NCBI RefSeq assembly: GCF_025751555.1
Contig: NZ_JAOWLB010000002.1
Span: 62,001 to 126,000 of the forward strand
Source: Ruegeria aquimaris
GTDB lineage: Bacteria; Pseudomonadota; Alphaproteobacteria; Rhodobacterales; Rhodobacteraceae
DNA: 64,000 nt
Reading direction: 5' to 3'
Shown here: piece by piece, positions 1-9,184 of the stretch
Layout: each line of letters starts with the position of its first letter
How positions within the stretch are numbered: position 1 is the first letter of the stretch
Position numbers and translations under genes: made by a program
The notes under the pieces: model-generated
Database searches by the model: none
Told to the model about the DNA's origin: nothing
What the model saw: only the letters and a program-made list of their open reading frames with translations

Positions 1-843
1 CTGCTGCTGCGCGGTCTTCAGCGATTTGGTCAGCGCGTCATAGAGCACCACACGCTGCTGCGTGTCCGTTTGCAGCTTGTTGATCAGCACCATCTGGGTC
101 GCGGCCTGGTTTTGCAGGCTGTCGACCCAGGTCTTGCCCTTTTCGATATAGCGTTCCAGCGTCTGGCTCTTGGCCAGTTTCACCTGCTCGTCGCGTACCT
201 TGGCGTTATAGGCCTTGTTCAGCTCGGCCAGTTCGGTTTCCAGCTTGGTGCGCGCGGCGGCGTCCTGTTCGACGCTGATCTTGTTTTCCAGCGCGATGAT
301 CTGCGGATCCATGGAGAGGATCTCGGCCCGCACAGCTTCCAGTTCCTGCACGGTGAATTCGCGGTCGTCCAGCGTGCCGGTCAGGTTGGTTTCGACCTTC
401 TCTCGCTGCTGTTCCAGAACCGCCAACTGCCCTTCGAGCAGCTTAACGATCACGTCCGATTTGGCGATCAGGTCCTGCAACTTGTCGTCGATATTGGCGG
501 TGCGCATCCGCTCCTGCCGCATCGATTCCGATTTGCCGCTGGAGAAGATGCCGACAAAGCTCTCCCACCCGGTTTTCGAGCGCATCTCGTCGAAATCCTT
601 GGAAAAGGCCGAGGTCACATCGTCCAGCCCCATGATCAGCTCGGCAATATTGGCATTCATCACCTCGGTATGGGCATGCACGTCTTCCAGCGTGGCGTTC
701 TCGATGTCGATATCGGCCTCGCCGGTTTCGATCTTGGCCCGCGCCGCCTCGATCCGGCTGGTCACGCCCTCGATCTGGGCCTGGCTCTCGCGCACCTTGC
801 GCTGGGTTTCCAGGATCATTGCCTCGAACGCTGTATCAGACAT
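1..843 (-). CDS. coiled-coil protein, C-terminus cut by window edge
   Basis: The reading frame is open from an ATG at 843 to base 1, giving 281 residues with no stop, so the C-terminal part lies outside the window. AAAAGG lies a few bases before the ATG. The protein is rich in Glu, Lys, Gln and Ala with heptad-like spacing over nearly its whole length, so it is probably a long coiled coil. One less regular patch near residues 90-110 contains GWESFVGIFSSGKSE. No signal peptide or membrane segment is seen. It is probably cytoplasmic and structural. I do not recognise the family; such proteins can be SMC-like accessory or stress-related scaffolds, but nothing here decides that. Confidence 0.8.
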   Translation of the reverse strand, partial: MSDTAFEAMILETQRKVRESQAQIEGVTSRIEAARAKIETGEADIDIENATLEDVHAHTEVMNANIAELIMGLDDVTSAFSKDFDEMRSKTGWESFVGIFSSGKSESMRQERMRTANIDDKLQDLIAKSDVIVKLLEGQLAVLEQQREKVETNLTGTLDDREFTVQELEAVRAEILSMDPQIIALENKISVEQDAAARTKLETELAELNKAYNAKVRDEQVKLAKSQTLERYIEKGKTWVDSLQNQAATQMVLINKLQTDTQQRVVLYDALTKSLKTAQQQ

Positions 844-867
844 GGCTTTATCCTTTTGGGTCAAATG

Positions 868-887
868 CATGCCCTAGATATGGCATG
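868..887 (-). promoter_or_regulatory. inverted repeat upstream of the coiled-coil gene
   Basis: CATGCC and GGCATG form a perfect 6-bp inverted repeat separated by 8 bases, ending 24 bases before the start codon of the minus-strand coiled-coil gene. The AT-rich spacer could contain a -10 element (TATCTA on the minus strand), so the dyad may be an operator. No matching regulator is identified. Confidence 0.25.
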
Positions 888-1034
888 TAACAAGGATTTA
901 CATCCCCCTAGGGCGCAGGGATCATAAAAACTGTGGCAAACTCAGGCGCAAAAGGAAAGGCGGTTGAATCGACCTTGCAGATCGCCGCGCCTCTCGCGAT
1001 GCTGCGCCCCGAACCATTCAGAGAGAGGCGGGCG

Positions 1035-1376
1035 ATGAGCAGCTTTTTCCAACCGGTGACCCCCGAGGGGGCAGGCGAAACCGAACGCCCCGCAGCCGAG
1101 AAGGTGCTGTCGGGCGATCCGGTCTTTACCACCTGGAACCTTGAAGAGCGTGACGGGCTCTATTGCGGCATCTGGCGCGCGACGCCGGGCAAATGGCGCA
1201 TCTCTTACGACGAATGGGAGTATTGCCGCATCCTGTCGGGTCACTCTGTCCTGACTGACGCAGACGGCAACAAGATCACGCTGCGCGCAGGGGACAGTTT
1301 CATGCTGCGCCCCGGGTTCTCCGGCACATGGGAAGTGATCGAGACCACCACCAAGGATTACGTGATCCGGTTGTGA
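1035..1376 (+). CDS. small cupin (Cupin_3/DUF861-like) protein
   Basis: A 113-residue single-domain cupin. The ATG at 1035 is chosen over the upstream in-frame ATG at 933 because GAGAGAGGCGGG lies just before it and the extra N-terminus has no cupin character. The core carries TPGKW, YCRILSGH, LRAGDSF and RPGFSGTWEV, the pattern of the EutQ/ureidoglycine-hydrolase-like Cupin_3 group. These are small beta barrels that often bind a metal and act on small metabolites, but the substrate cannot be read from sequence. It converges on the creatinase gene across a shared terminator. A clear paralogue (34719-35087) sits at the end of the taurine operon. Confidence 0.8.
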   Translation: MSSFFQPVTPEGAGETERPAAEKVLSGDPVFTTWNLEERDGLYCGIWRATPGKWRISYDEWEYCRILSGHSVLTDADGNKITLRAGDSFMLRPGFSGTWEVIETTTKDYVIRL

Positions 1377-1403
1377 CGCGCGATGCTCCGCCCCCGTCAG
1401 GGG

Positions 1404-1431
1404 GCGAAGATTTTTCGGCGAAAAATCTCGC
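1404..1431. terminator. bidirectional intrinsic terminator
   Basis: AGATTTTTC and GAAAAATCT pair perfectly (9 bp, loop GGC), flanked by GCG/CGC with one bulged base. A second hairpin, CGCCCCC/GGGGGCG, lies just before at 1389-1406. The A/T tracts suit termination in both directions between the cupin gene and the convergent creatinase gene. Confidence 0.7.
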
Positions 1432-1436
1432 CTGCC

Positions 1437-2654
1437 TCAGCCGACGACGTTAAATTCCGGCCCATAGGGATAGCCGGTGATGTTCTCGTTGCCATCCTCG
1501 GTGATCACCAGGATATCGTGTTCACGATATCCGCCGGCGCCGGGTTGGTCGTTGGCGATGGTCAGCATCGGCTCCATCGAGATCACCATGCCCGGTTCCA
1601 GCACGGTGTCGATATCCTCGCGCAGCTCCAGACCAGCCTCGCGACCATAGTAATGGCTGAGCACGCCGAAGCTGTGACCATAGCCAAAGGTGCGATATTG
1701 CAACAGGTCACGCGCGGCAAAGAAATCGTTGATCTTGTGGGTGACCTCGGCGCAGCTCGCCCCCGGTTTCAGCAGCGACATGCCGTATTCATGCGCGGCA
1801 ACGTTGGCCTCCCAGATCTTCAGGCTGGCCGCGTCCACCTCCTGCACGAACATGGTGCGTTCCAGCGCCGTGTAATAGCCCGAGATCATCGGAAAGGTGT
1901 TGAGCGACAGGATATCGCCCCGTTCCAGCACCCGGCCCGTCACCGGGTTATGCGCGCCATCGGTGTTGAGCCCGGACTGAAACCACACCCAGGTGTCGCG
2001 GTATTCGGCATCGGGGAAGCGCTTGGCAATCTCCAGCTCCATCGCGTTGCGCCCGGCCATGGCCACGTCGATCTCGCGCACGCCAGCCTTGACCGCCTCG
2101 CGGATGGCATAGCCGCCCACATCCGCCACCTGTGCGCCTTGCCGGATCAGGGCGATCTCGGCCGGGGATTTCATCATCCGCTGGCGCATGGTGGTGTCGA
2201 ACAGGTCGACGGTTTTCGACGGCGCCAGGAACGCGTCGAGCTTGCCCTTCTGCAACAGGCTCAGGTGATCGCTTTCATAGCCGATCACCCGCCCCTCGCC
2301 GGTGACCGAACGGATCGCGCGCCAGTAGTTGTCGCGCTGCCAGTCGGTATAGGTGATGTTGTCGCCATGGCAGCGGCGCCAGGGCTGGCCCGCGTCGATA
2401 CCGGCGCTGATCGTCACGTTTTCGGTTGGGGTGACCACCAGTGCATAAGGCCGCCCGAAGGCGCAGTAAAGAAAGCCCGAGTAATAGGCGATGTTGTGCA
2501 TCGAGGTGAACACGGCGGCCTCGGCGCCCAGCGCCTCCATCCGGGCGCGCAGCCCGGCAAGACGAGCCTCGTATTCTGCGGCCTCGAAAGGCAGCCTGGC
2601 TTCGGTTCCGTTGTGATAACGATAGAATTCCGGACGCGACAAATCAGCGGTCAT
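1437..2654 (-). CDS. creatinase (creatine amidinohydrolase), M24 family fold
   Basis: A 405-residue protein that matches the Pseudomonas creatinase in length and over its whole sequence, including AAVFTSMHNIAYYSGFLYC, RPYALVVT, YTDWQRDNY, WFQSGLNTDGAHNPV and FGYGHSFGVLSHYYGREAG. Creatinase hydrolyses creatine to sarcosine and urea. It has the pita-bread fold of metallopeptidase M24 but uses no metal. The catalytic His corresponds to H235 in TDGAHNPV, and the glutamates in LERTMF and SMEPML are kept. It is cytoplasmic. No sarcosine oxidase or creatininase gene lies nearby, so the rest of the pathway must be elsewhere. It faces away from the succinate-semialdehyde dehydrogenase gene across 256 bp. 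Confidence 0.9.
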   Translation of the reverse strand: MTADLSRPEFYRYHNGTEARLPFEAAEYEARLAGLRARMEALGAEAAVFTSMHNIAYYSGFLYCAFGRPYALVVTPTENVTISAGIDAGQPWRRCHGDNITYTDWQRDNYWRAIRSVTGEGRVIGYESDHLSLLQKGKLDAFLAPSKTVDLFDTTMRQRMMKSPAEIALIRQGAQVADVGGYAIREAVKAGVREIDVAMAGRNAMELEIAKRFPDAEYRDTWVWFQSGLNTDGAHNPVTGRVLERGDILSLNTFPMISGYYTALERTMFVQEVDAASLKIWEANVAAHEYGMSLLKPGASCAEVTHKINDFFAARDLLQYRTFGYGHSFGVLSHYYGREAGLELREDIDTVLEPGMVISMEPMLTIANDQPGAGGYREHDILVITEDGNENITGYPYGPEFNVVG

Positions 2655-2808
2655 GGTTGACCCTCCTTTGCAGAAAGGTCCCGGCGTTCAGGACGGGGAG
2701 CGGGCGCATGCCGCGCGGCATGAGGCGACGCCATCGCCAGAGCCCGCGCGGACATTGGCGCAAGCCTCCGAGTCGATCAAGGGGGAGTTTTTGGAGGCAA
2801 CGGCACGA

Positions 2809-2820
2809 ATTTGATCAAAT
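2809..2820. promoter_or_regulatory. 12-bp palindrome in the creatinase/SSADH divergent region
   Basis: ATTTGATCAAAT is a perfect 12-bp palindrome in the 256-bp gap between the divergent creatinase and SSADH genes, about 90 bp before the SSADH start. It is followed by GGATTGATT, a partial second half-site. This is a plausible operator for one or both genes; the regulator is unknown. Confidence 0.3.
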
Positions 2821-2910
2821 CTGGATTGATTCCTCCCCACGAGTGGACATAGACAAGAGGCGACACACCTGTTTGGGTGCACCCGAGACATTCTAGGCGG
2901 AGACTCAGCC

Positions 2911-4386
2911 ATGCTGGACGCAATGACCGATCTGAAATCGCTCCTCAAGAACCCGGAGCTGCTGGCGACCAAGGCCTATATCGGCGGCCAATGGGTTGAC
3001 GGCGACAACGGCACCTTTGCCGTGACCAACCCCGCGCGCGGCGATGTGATCGCCGAAGTCGCGGACCTGAGCCGCGCCCAGGTGGCGGGCGCCATCGCCC
3101 AGGCCGAGGCCGCGCAAAAGGAATGGGCGCAGTATACCGGCAAGGAACGCGCCGCGATCCTGCGCCGCTGGTACGACCTGATGATGGCCAATGCCGAGGA
3201 TCTGGGCCGCATCCTGACCGCCGAACAGGGCAAGCCCCTGGCAGAAGCCATCGGCGAGATCGCCTATGGCGCGTCCTTCATCGAGTTCTTTGCCGAAGAG
3301 GCCAAGCGCATCTATGGCGAGACCATTCCCGGCCACCAGCGCGACAAGCGGATCACCGTGCTGAAACAGCCCATCGGGGTGGCCGCCTCGATCACGCCGT
3401 GGAACTTCCCCAACGCGATGATCACCCGCAAGGCCGGCCCGGCGCTTGCGGCGGGCTGCGCCTTTGTCGCCCGGCCTGCGGCGGAAACCCCGCTGTCGGC
3501 GCTGGTGCTGGCGGTGCTGGCCGAACAGGCGGGCATTCCTGCGGGCGTGTTCAACGTGGTCCCCTCGTCGCGCTCCAGCGAGATCGGCAAGGAGTTCTGC
3601 GAGAACCCCGGCGTGCGCAAGCTGACCTTCACCGGCTCGACCGAGGTCGGCCGCATCCTGCTGAAACAGGCCGCCGACCAGGTGATGAAATGCTCGATGG
3701 AACTAGGCGGCAACGCGCCCTTCATCGTGTTCGACGATGCCGATCTGGATGCCGCCGTCGAAGGCGCGATGATGTGCAAGTTCCGCAACAACGGCCAGAC
3801 CTGCGTCTGCGCCAACCGGATCTATGTGCAGGCAGGCGTCTATGACGCCTTTGCCGCCAAGCTGAAAGTGGCGGTTGAAAACCTCAAGGTGGGTGATGGT
3901 CTCACCGCCGGAACCACCACCGGGCCGCTGATCAATGCCGACGCGGTCGAGAAGGTGAAAGAGCATATCGAAGACGTCGCCGCCAAGGGCGGCGCCATCC
4001 TGACCGGCGGTCTGCCGCACGATCTGGGCGGTACCTTCTTCCAGCCCACCGTGATGACCGGCGTCACCCAGGACATGAAGGTGGCACAGGAAGAGACCTT
4101 TGGCCCCCTCGCCCCGCTCTTCAAGTTCGACACGGTGGACGAGGTGATCCACATGGCGAATGACACCATCTTTGGCCTTGCCGCCTATTTCTATGCCAAG
4201 GATCTGAGCCGGGTCTACAAGGTGGCCGAAGCGCTGGAATACGGGATCGTCGGCGTCAACACCGGCATCATCTCGACCGAGGTCGCGCCGTTTGGCGGCG
4301 TCAAGCAATCGGGTCTGGGCCGCGAAGGCAGCCATCACGGGATCGAGGATTATCTGGAGATGAAATACATCTGCATGGCGGTCTGA
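2911..4386 (+). CDS. gabD: NAD(P)-dependent succinate-semialdehyde dehydrogenase
   Basis: A 491-residue aldehyde dehydrogenase of the GabD type. It oxidises succinate semialdehyde to succinate, typically at the end of 4-aminobutyrate breakdown. Diagnostic segments are TPWNFPNAMITRKAGPALAA, FTGSTEVGR, MELGGNAP (Glu264) and NNGQTCVCANR (catalytic Cys298, with Cys300 as in GabD). The start follows GGCGGAGA with 8-base spacing. One oddity is that the cofactor-contact motif usually written KPAxxTP reads ARPAAETP, so the Lys is replaced by Arg188. No 4-aminobutyrate transaminase gene is adjacent. A related semialdehyde could be the true substrate. Confidence 0.88.
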   Translation: MLDAMTDLKSLLKNPELLATKAYIGGQWVDGDNGTFAVTNPARGDVIAEVADLSRAQVAGAIAQAEAAQKEWAQYTGKERAAILRRWYDLMMANAEDLGRILTAEQGKPLAEAIGEIAYGASFIEFFAEEAKRIYGETIPGHQRDKRITVLKQPIGVAASITPWNFPNAMITRKAGPALAAGCAFVARPAAETPLSALVLAVLAEQAGIPAGVFNVVPSSRSSEIGKEFCENPGVRKLTFTGSTEVGRILLKQAADQVMKCSMELGGNAPFIVFDDADLDAAVEGAMMCKFRNNGQTCVCANRIYVQAGVYDAFAAKLKVAVENLKVGDGLTAGTTTGPLINADAVEKVKEHIEDVAAKGGAILTGGLPHDLGGTFFQPTVMTGVTQDMKVAQEETFGPLAPLFKFDTVDEVIHMANDTIFGLAAYFYAKDLSRVYKVAEALEYGIVGVNTGIISTEVAPFGGVKQSGLGREGSHHGIEDYLEMKYICMAV

Positions 4387-4392
4387 CCGGGG

Positions 4393-4794
4393 TCAGGCGG
4401 GGGCGGCCAGCATCTCCATCAGCTGCGCCACCGCCTCGTTCCATGCGGTTGTTTCCTCGGGCGACAACCCGTCTCCCATCACATCGGACAAGGCGGTCTG
4501 CAAAGCGCGGGCCGCCTTTTTCAGGTCGGCATGGTTCAGATTGAACCGCGCATGGGACCGGGCCAGGCTCCGCCCCAGAGCCCGGAAATTCTTTGCGTCG
4601 CTCATGCCGCGGACGGTAGCGGCCAGCATCGAGGCGAACATTTCCTTTTGCGCCGGAAAATCACCTTTGAACAGCCGCCGGGATTCGGGCAGTTCCTGAA
4701 AGAGGTGGAGATAAAACCGCTCGGTCAGATCCGCCTTGCGCGCGAACACACGGGCGAAACTGGACTGCACCAGCCGAATCTGATCGTCGGTCAT
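4393..4794 (-). CDS. single-domain bacterial globin
   Basis: A 133-residue haem globin-like protein when started at the ATG at 4794, which follows GAGG. A GTG at 4818 would add 8 residues. The fold is visible: RRLFKGD holds the CD1 Phe (F42), PAQKEMF holds the E7 Gln (Q49), and ARSHARFNL holds the likely proximal F8 His (H81). This pattern resembles single-domain haemoglobins rather than flavohaemoglobins, since no FAD or NAD domain follows. Likely roles are oxygen or nitric-oxide binding, or sensing, in the cytoplasm. It converges on gabD with only 6 bases between the stop codons and is separated from rnr by about 130 bp. Confidence 0.75.
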   Translation of the reverse strand: MTDDQIRLVQSSFARVFARKADLTERFYLHLFQELPESRRLFKGDFPAQKEMFASMLAATVRGMSDAKNFRALGRSLARSHARFNLNHADLKKAARALQTALSDVMGDGLSPEETTAWNEAVAQLMEMLAAPA

Positions 4795-4920
4795 GCCACC
4801 TCGCTCAACTGCAACCACCCCGGCCGTCCCGGGTCATGGACGAGTATGGGGACCACCGGTTAACGGCGGGTTTCCGCAGTGCAGAATGCCAAGGGCGACC
4901 AGCCCTGGTCAGCCCTGATA

Positions 4921-7179
4921 TTACCGCCGTTTGCGTACCAGCTTGCGGTTCAGCTTGTCCGCCTTGTGCTTGGCCTTGGCCGCCTTGCGGCGCACCACAC
5001 GCTTGCCCTTGGACGGGGCACCGCCGCGCGGCAACTCGCTGTCTTCCAGGTTCAGCATCTCGAACTCAAGCCCCCCGGTCACCGGCGAGGCCTGCGCCAG
5101 CCGCACCGTCACCCGCTGCCCGATCGATATGAGCAGCCCGGTTTCCGACCCCATCAGCGTGCCCGCCTCGCGGTCGAAATGAAAGAACTCGCGCCCCAGC
5201 GAACGCACCGGTACCAGCCCATCGGCCCCGGTCTCGTCCAGCTTCACAAAGGCGCCGAACCGCGCGATGCCGCTGATCCGCCCGGTGAACTCATTACCCA
5301 CCCGTTCCGACAGATAGGCCGCCAGATAGCGGTCGGTCGTGTCGCGCTCGGCCATCATCGAACGGCGCTCGGTGTCCGAGATATGGGTGGCGATCCGATC
5401 CAGTTGCTCGATCTCGTCCGCCGTCAGCCCGTCATCGCCCCAGCCGTGCGCCTTGATCAGGCCGCGATGCACGATCAGGTCGGAATAGCGCCGGATGGGC
5501 GAGGTGAAATGCGCGTAATTTCTGAGCGCCAGACCGAAATGCCCGAAATTCTCGGGGTTGTAATAGGCCTGCGCCATCGACCGCAGGGTCGACATGTTGA
5601 TCAGCTCCGCCTCGTCCGTTCCCGCTGCCTGATGCAAGAGCGCGTTCAGATGGCGGGTTTGCAGCACCTGCCCCTTGGCCAGCGTCAGCCCCGAGGCCTG
5701 CGCCGTCTCGCGCAGCGCCTCCAGCTTTTCGGGGGCAGGCTCCTCATGCACACGGAACAAGAGCGGCACGCGCTTGGCGATCAGCGTCTCGGCGGCGGCC
5801 ACATTGGCGAGGATCATGAACTCCTCGATCAGCTTGTGCGCGTCCAGCCGGTCGCGGAAGGCGACGCTTTCCACATGGCCCTTGTCGTTCAGCACGATCT
5901 TGCGCTCCGGCAGGTCAAGGTCGAGCGGCTGCCGCCGTTCACGCGCCGCATTCAGCGCCTTGTATGCGGCATAGAGCGGCGTCAGAACCTCATCCAGCAG
6001 CGGCCCGGTCTTGTCGTTGGGGCTGCCGTCAACGGCGTCCTGCACCTCCTGATAGTTCAGAGAGGCGACCGAGCGCATCATCCCGCGCACGAACCGGTGC
6101 CCGATCTTGTTGCCCTGCGCGTCGATCTGCATCCGCACCGCGATGCAGGCGCGCGGCACGCCTTCGTGCAGCGAGCACAGATCGCCCGACAGCCGGTCGG
6201 GCAGCATCGGCACCACCCGGTCGGGGAAATAGGTCGAGTTGCCGCGCTTGCGCGCCTCGCGGTCCAGCGCGCTGCCGGGATGGACATAGGCCGCCACATC
6301 GGCAATCGCGACCCAGACCACGTGCCCGCCGGGGTTCTTGGGATCGTCATCGGCATGGGCGAAACAGGCGTCGTCATGGTCGCGCGCGTCCGACGGGTCG
6401 ATGGTGACCAGCGGCATGTCGCGCAGGTCCATCCGCCCCGACAGGCCCAGCGGTTTTGCCCGGTCCGCCTCTTCGATCACCTTGTCGGGGAAATCGTCGG
6501 GGATGCCGTGCTGGTGAATGGCGATGAGCGACACCGCCTTGGGCGCTGATGGATCGCCCAGCCGCTCGATGATGCGCGCACGCGGTAGGCCCATGCGGCC
6601 CTTGGGCCCGGCCTGTTCGGCCTCGACCAGTTCGCCGTCCTTGGCGCCATGCACCGCGCCTTCGGCCACCAGCCATTCGTTCTGGCCCGCCTTGTCGATG
6701 GGTACGATACGCCCGCCCTCGGCCCCCTTGCGAAAGATGCCGAGGATCTTGTGCGGGTTGGTGCCGATCCGGCGGATCAGCCGCGCCTCGTAATTGTGAT
6801 CCTCTTCATGCACCACGGTAAGGCGGGCAAGGATGCGATCCCCCGCCCCCAGCGCCGGGTCGCTGGCGCGTGGCAGCACCAGCACGATGGGTTCCACCCC
6901 TTCGCCATGCCATTCCAGCGGACGCGCGAACAGGTCGCCGTTCTCGTCGGGTTCCTTGACCTGCAACACGCTGACCGGCGGCAGCCGGTCAGGGTCGGCA
7001 TAGCTGCGCTTGCGCTTCTCCAGATGGCCCTCGGCCTCCAGCTCCTTGAGGATGCGTTTCAGGTCGATCCGGTCCGAGCCCTTGATGCCAAAGGCCTTGG
7101 CGATATCGCGTTTCGAGGTGAGCGTGGGATGCGCGGAAATCCAGTCGAGGATTTCCTGCTTGGTCGGGATGCGAGTCAT
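4921..7179 (-). CDS. rnr: ribonuclease R
   Basis: A 752-residue 3'-to-5' exoribonuclease of the RNB family, acting on structured RNA in mRNA and rRNA decay. Order of parts: N-terminal winged helix (about 1-60), cold-shock-type domain (about 70-150), RNB catalytic core with TIDPSDARDHDDA (metal-binding aspartates) and HFTSPIRRYSDLIVHR, S1 domain starting near GRISGIARFGAFVKL, and a Lys/Arg-rich tail typical of RNase R. Its ATG overlaps the stop of the upstream transferase gene by 4 nt (ATGA), so the two are probably translated together. It is the last gene of the dapE - transferase - rnr run. Confidence 0.97.
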   Translation of the reverse strand: MTRIPTKQEILDWISAHPTLTSKRDIAKAFGIKGSDRIDLKRILKELEAEGHLEKRKRSYADPDRLPPVSVLQVKEPDENGDLFARPLEWHGEGVEPIVLVLPRASDPALGAGDRILARLTVVHEEDHNYEARLIRRIGTNPHKILGIFRKGAEGGRIVPIDKAGQNEWLVAEGAVHGAKDGELVEAEQAGPKGRMGLPRARIIERLGDPSAPKAVSLIAIHQHGIPDDFPDKVIEEADRAKPLGLSGRMDLRDMPLVTIDPSDARDHDDACFAHADDDPKNPGGHVVWVAIADVAAYVHPGSALDREARKRGNSTYFPDRVVPMLPDRLSGDLCSLHEGVPRACIAVRMQIDAQGNKIGHRFVRGMMRSVASLNYQEVQDAVDGSPNDKTGPLLDEVLTPLYAAYKALNAARERRQPLDLDLPERKIVLNDKGHVESVAFRDRLDAHKLIEEFMILANVAAAETLIAKRVPLLFRVHEEPAPEKLEALRETAQASGLTLAKGQVLQTRHLNALLHQAAGTDEAELINMSTLRSMAQAYYNPENFGHFGLALRNYAHFTSPIRRYSDLIVHRGLIKAHGWGDDGLTADEIEQLDRIATHISDTERRSMMAERDTTDRYLAAYLSERVGNEFTGRISGIARFGAFVKLDETGADGLVPVRSLGREFFHFDREAGTLMGSETGLLISIGQRVTVRLAQASPVTGGLEFEMLNLEDSELPRGGAPSKGKRVVRRKAAKAKHKADKLNRKLVRKRR

Positions 7180-7808
7180 GTTTCCGCCGTAGCACGCGGC
7201 GCGAGGCGCGTCACCGCAAAAGCGACACCAGACGCATCGCGCAGGTCGGCGGCGGTATCGACATCTTGCAGCATGCCGACCTGAGCAACCCGATGTCCCG
7301 ACAGCCCTGCCAGCGTGTCGCCCAGCGCGTGCTCGCTGGACCAGCGTACATGGTTGAACAAGCCAGGCGGCAGCGCCCCCCGGCGCGCCGCGCCCACCAG
7401 CCAGTACCCGCCATCGGGTGCCGGTCCGAACACGAAATCGGCCTCACCCAGCGCCGCGAATGCACGCGCGACATGGGCGCGGGTGACGCCGGGAATATCC
7501 GCGCCGATCAGGCAGACCGGCCCGCATGGCGCCGCCCGCAATTGCCGCGCCATGCGCTGGCCCAGATCGCCGCGCCCCTGCGGGCGGCGCGCCAGATCGG
7601 CGGGCCAGACCCGGCTGGCCATCCCCTCGGCATCCGGCGACACCGCCAGCACGATGCGCCAGCGCGGATCGCGCAGCCGCCGGAGCAGCGCCCTTGTCTG
7701 GTGGCGGAACCACCAGGCCGCGCCCACCATGCCGATATCGCGCCCCAGCCGGGTCTTCACCCGGCCCGGGCGCGGTTCCTTGACCATGATGAACAGCGTA
7801 CGCCGCAT
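7176..7808 (-). CDS. TIGR04282/DUF2064 family nucleotide-sugar-type transferase
   Basis: A 210-residue protein with the GT-A-like fold of the DUF2064 (TIGR04282) family. VKEPRPGRVKTRL at the N-terminus, LIGADIPGV and FGPAPDGGYWLVG are family hallmarks. Members are linked to arsenosugar or selenium-domain clusters and are assumed to transfer sugar or phospho groups; the true substrate is unknown. No radical-SAM partner is next to it here. It lies 9 bases after dapE and overlaps rnr by 4 nt, so it is probably co-transcribed with both. Confidence 0.8.
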   Translation of the reverse strand: MRRTLFIMVKEPRPGRVKTRLGRDIGMVGAAWWFRHQTRALLRRLRDPRWRIVLAVSPDAEGMASRVWPADLARRPQGRGDLGQRMARQLRAAPCGPVCLIGADIPGVTRAHVARAFAALGEADFVFGPAPDGGYWLVGAARRGALPPGLFNHVRWSSEHALGDTLAGLSGHRVAQVGMLQDVDTAADLRDASGVAFAVTRLAPRATAET

Positions 7809-7817
7809 CGCTTTCGC

Positions 7818-8960
7818 TCAGGAGAAATAGTCCCGCAGGATCCGGCCATAAATGGCCTTGAGCTGATGGATCTGGGCAATCTCCACCCGCTCGTCCACCT
7901 GGTGCATGGTGCGGCCCACCAGCCCGAACTCAACCACCGGGCAGTGATCCTTGACAAAGCGCGCGTCCGAGGTCCCTCCCGAGGTCGACAGCACCGGCGC
8001 CAGCCCGGTTTCCGCCTCGACCGCAGCCGCCACCAGATCGGACAGCGCACCGGGCGGGGTGAGAAAGCTTTCGCCCGAGATTTTCACCTTCATCTCGACC
8101 GTGACGCCGAATGCCTCGGCCACCCGGTCGGCCTCGCCCTGCATCCACGCGGTCAGGCTGGCACCCGAATGCAGATCGTTGAACCGGATGTTGACCGCCG
8201 CGCGGCATTGCGCCGGGATCACGTTGGTCGCGGTATTGCCGGTGTCGATGGTGACCACCGCCAATGTGGACGCATCGAAGTGGTCGGTGCCTTGATCCAG
8301 CTCGTGACTGGCCAAACGGTCCATCAGCCGCGCCATCGCCGGCAGCGGGTTCTTGGCCCGGTGCGGATAGGCCGAATGCCCCTGCACGCCGGTCACCGTG
8401 AACCAGGCCGACATCGAGCCGCGCCGCCCGATCTTCATCATCTCGCCCATGTGGTCGGGGCAGGTGGGCTCCCCCACCAGGCAGGCCGACATCCGCTCGC
8501 CCGCCGTCTCCATATAGTCGAGCAGCGCCGTGGTGCCGTCGATCGACTCGCCCTCCTCATCGCCGGTGATTGTCAGGATCACCGCCCCGTCGGGCGGTGT
8601 CTGCGTCACAAAATCCACCGCTGCGGCAGCAAAGGCCGCCACGCCCGATTTCATGTCCGTCGCGCCGCGACCATAGAGAAACCCGTCTTTCTCCTGCGCC
8701 CCAAAAGGCGGCATCGTCCAGGCCGCCACATCGCCCACCGGCACCACATCGGTATGCCCGTTGAACCCAAAGGTGCGCGGATGCCCCTTGTCGCCCCAGC
8801 GTGCAAACAGGTTGCGCACCCCGCCGCGATCAACCCGGACACAGGAAAAACCCGCCCCTGAGAGCACATTCTCGACCACATCCAACGCGCCATCATCCTC
8901 GGGCGTAACCGAGGCGCAACGGATCAGATCGGCGGTCAACCGGGCGGCATCTGTGGTCAT
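7818..8960 (-). CDS. dapE: succinyl-diaminopimelate desuccinylase
   Basis: A 380-residue M20-family zinc hydrolase. It releases succinate from N-succinyl-LL-2,6-diaminopimelate in the lysine/meso-diaminopimelate pathway. Zinc-site motifs are present in order: [35 protein letters not shown] and, near the end, [11 protein letters not shown]. The [11 protein letters not shown] segment is typical of DapE. AAGGAG precedes the ATG. It shares a pathway with dapD (16915-17742, same strand), but about 8 kb of unrelated accessory genes lie between them. Confidence 0.96.
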   Translation of the reverse strand: MTTDAARLTADLIRCASVTPEDDGALDVVENVLSGAGFSCVRVDRGGVRNLFARWGDKGHPRTFGFNGHTDVVPVGDVAAWTMPPFGAQEKDGFLYGRGATDMKSGVAAFAAAAVDFVTQTPPDGAVILTITGDEEGESIDGTTALLDYMETAGERMSACLVGEPTCPDHMGEMMKIGRRGSMSAWFTVTGVQGHSAYPHRAKNPLPAMARLMDRLASHELDQGTDHFDASTLAVVTIDTGNTATNVIPAQCRAAVNIRFNDLHSGASLTAWMQGEADRVAEAFGVTVEMKVKISGESFLTPPGALSDLVAAAVEAETGLAPVLSTSGGTSDARFVKDHCPVVEFGLVGRTMHQVDERVEIAQIHQLKAIYGRILRDYFS

Positions 8961-9184
8961 GGGGGACTCCTTGGGCGGCTACGGATCGTCTGGACGCCAC
9001 ATTTGTGACGAAAACGCAGCATTGCCAAGCCTTTTGCGCAGATATCCGCTTAACAACGCAAATTCGTTCGTGTTACGGTTGCGAAATAAAAACAAGACCC
9101 GAGGCAGGGTTTCGAGCATATCGCCTTGAACAGGCTGAACCGAACACAACCGCGCATCAGACGCGGTCGGTTCATCGTGTCGGA

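Noticed and set aside
70-927. Plus-strand open frame of 285 codons at the left edge
   Set aside because: The minus strand has a better gene here: an ATG with a ribosome site and a coherent coiled-coil sequence open to the window edge.
4879-6549. Plus-strand open frame of 556 codons
   Set aside because: Antisense to rnr, with shadow-type composition and no recognisable domain.
7266-8861. Plus-strand open frame of 531 codons
   Set aside because: Antisense to dapE and the DUF2064 gene; the protein is rich in Arg, His and Pro with no motif.
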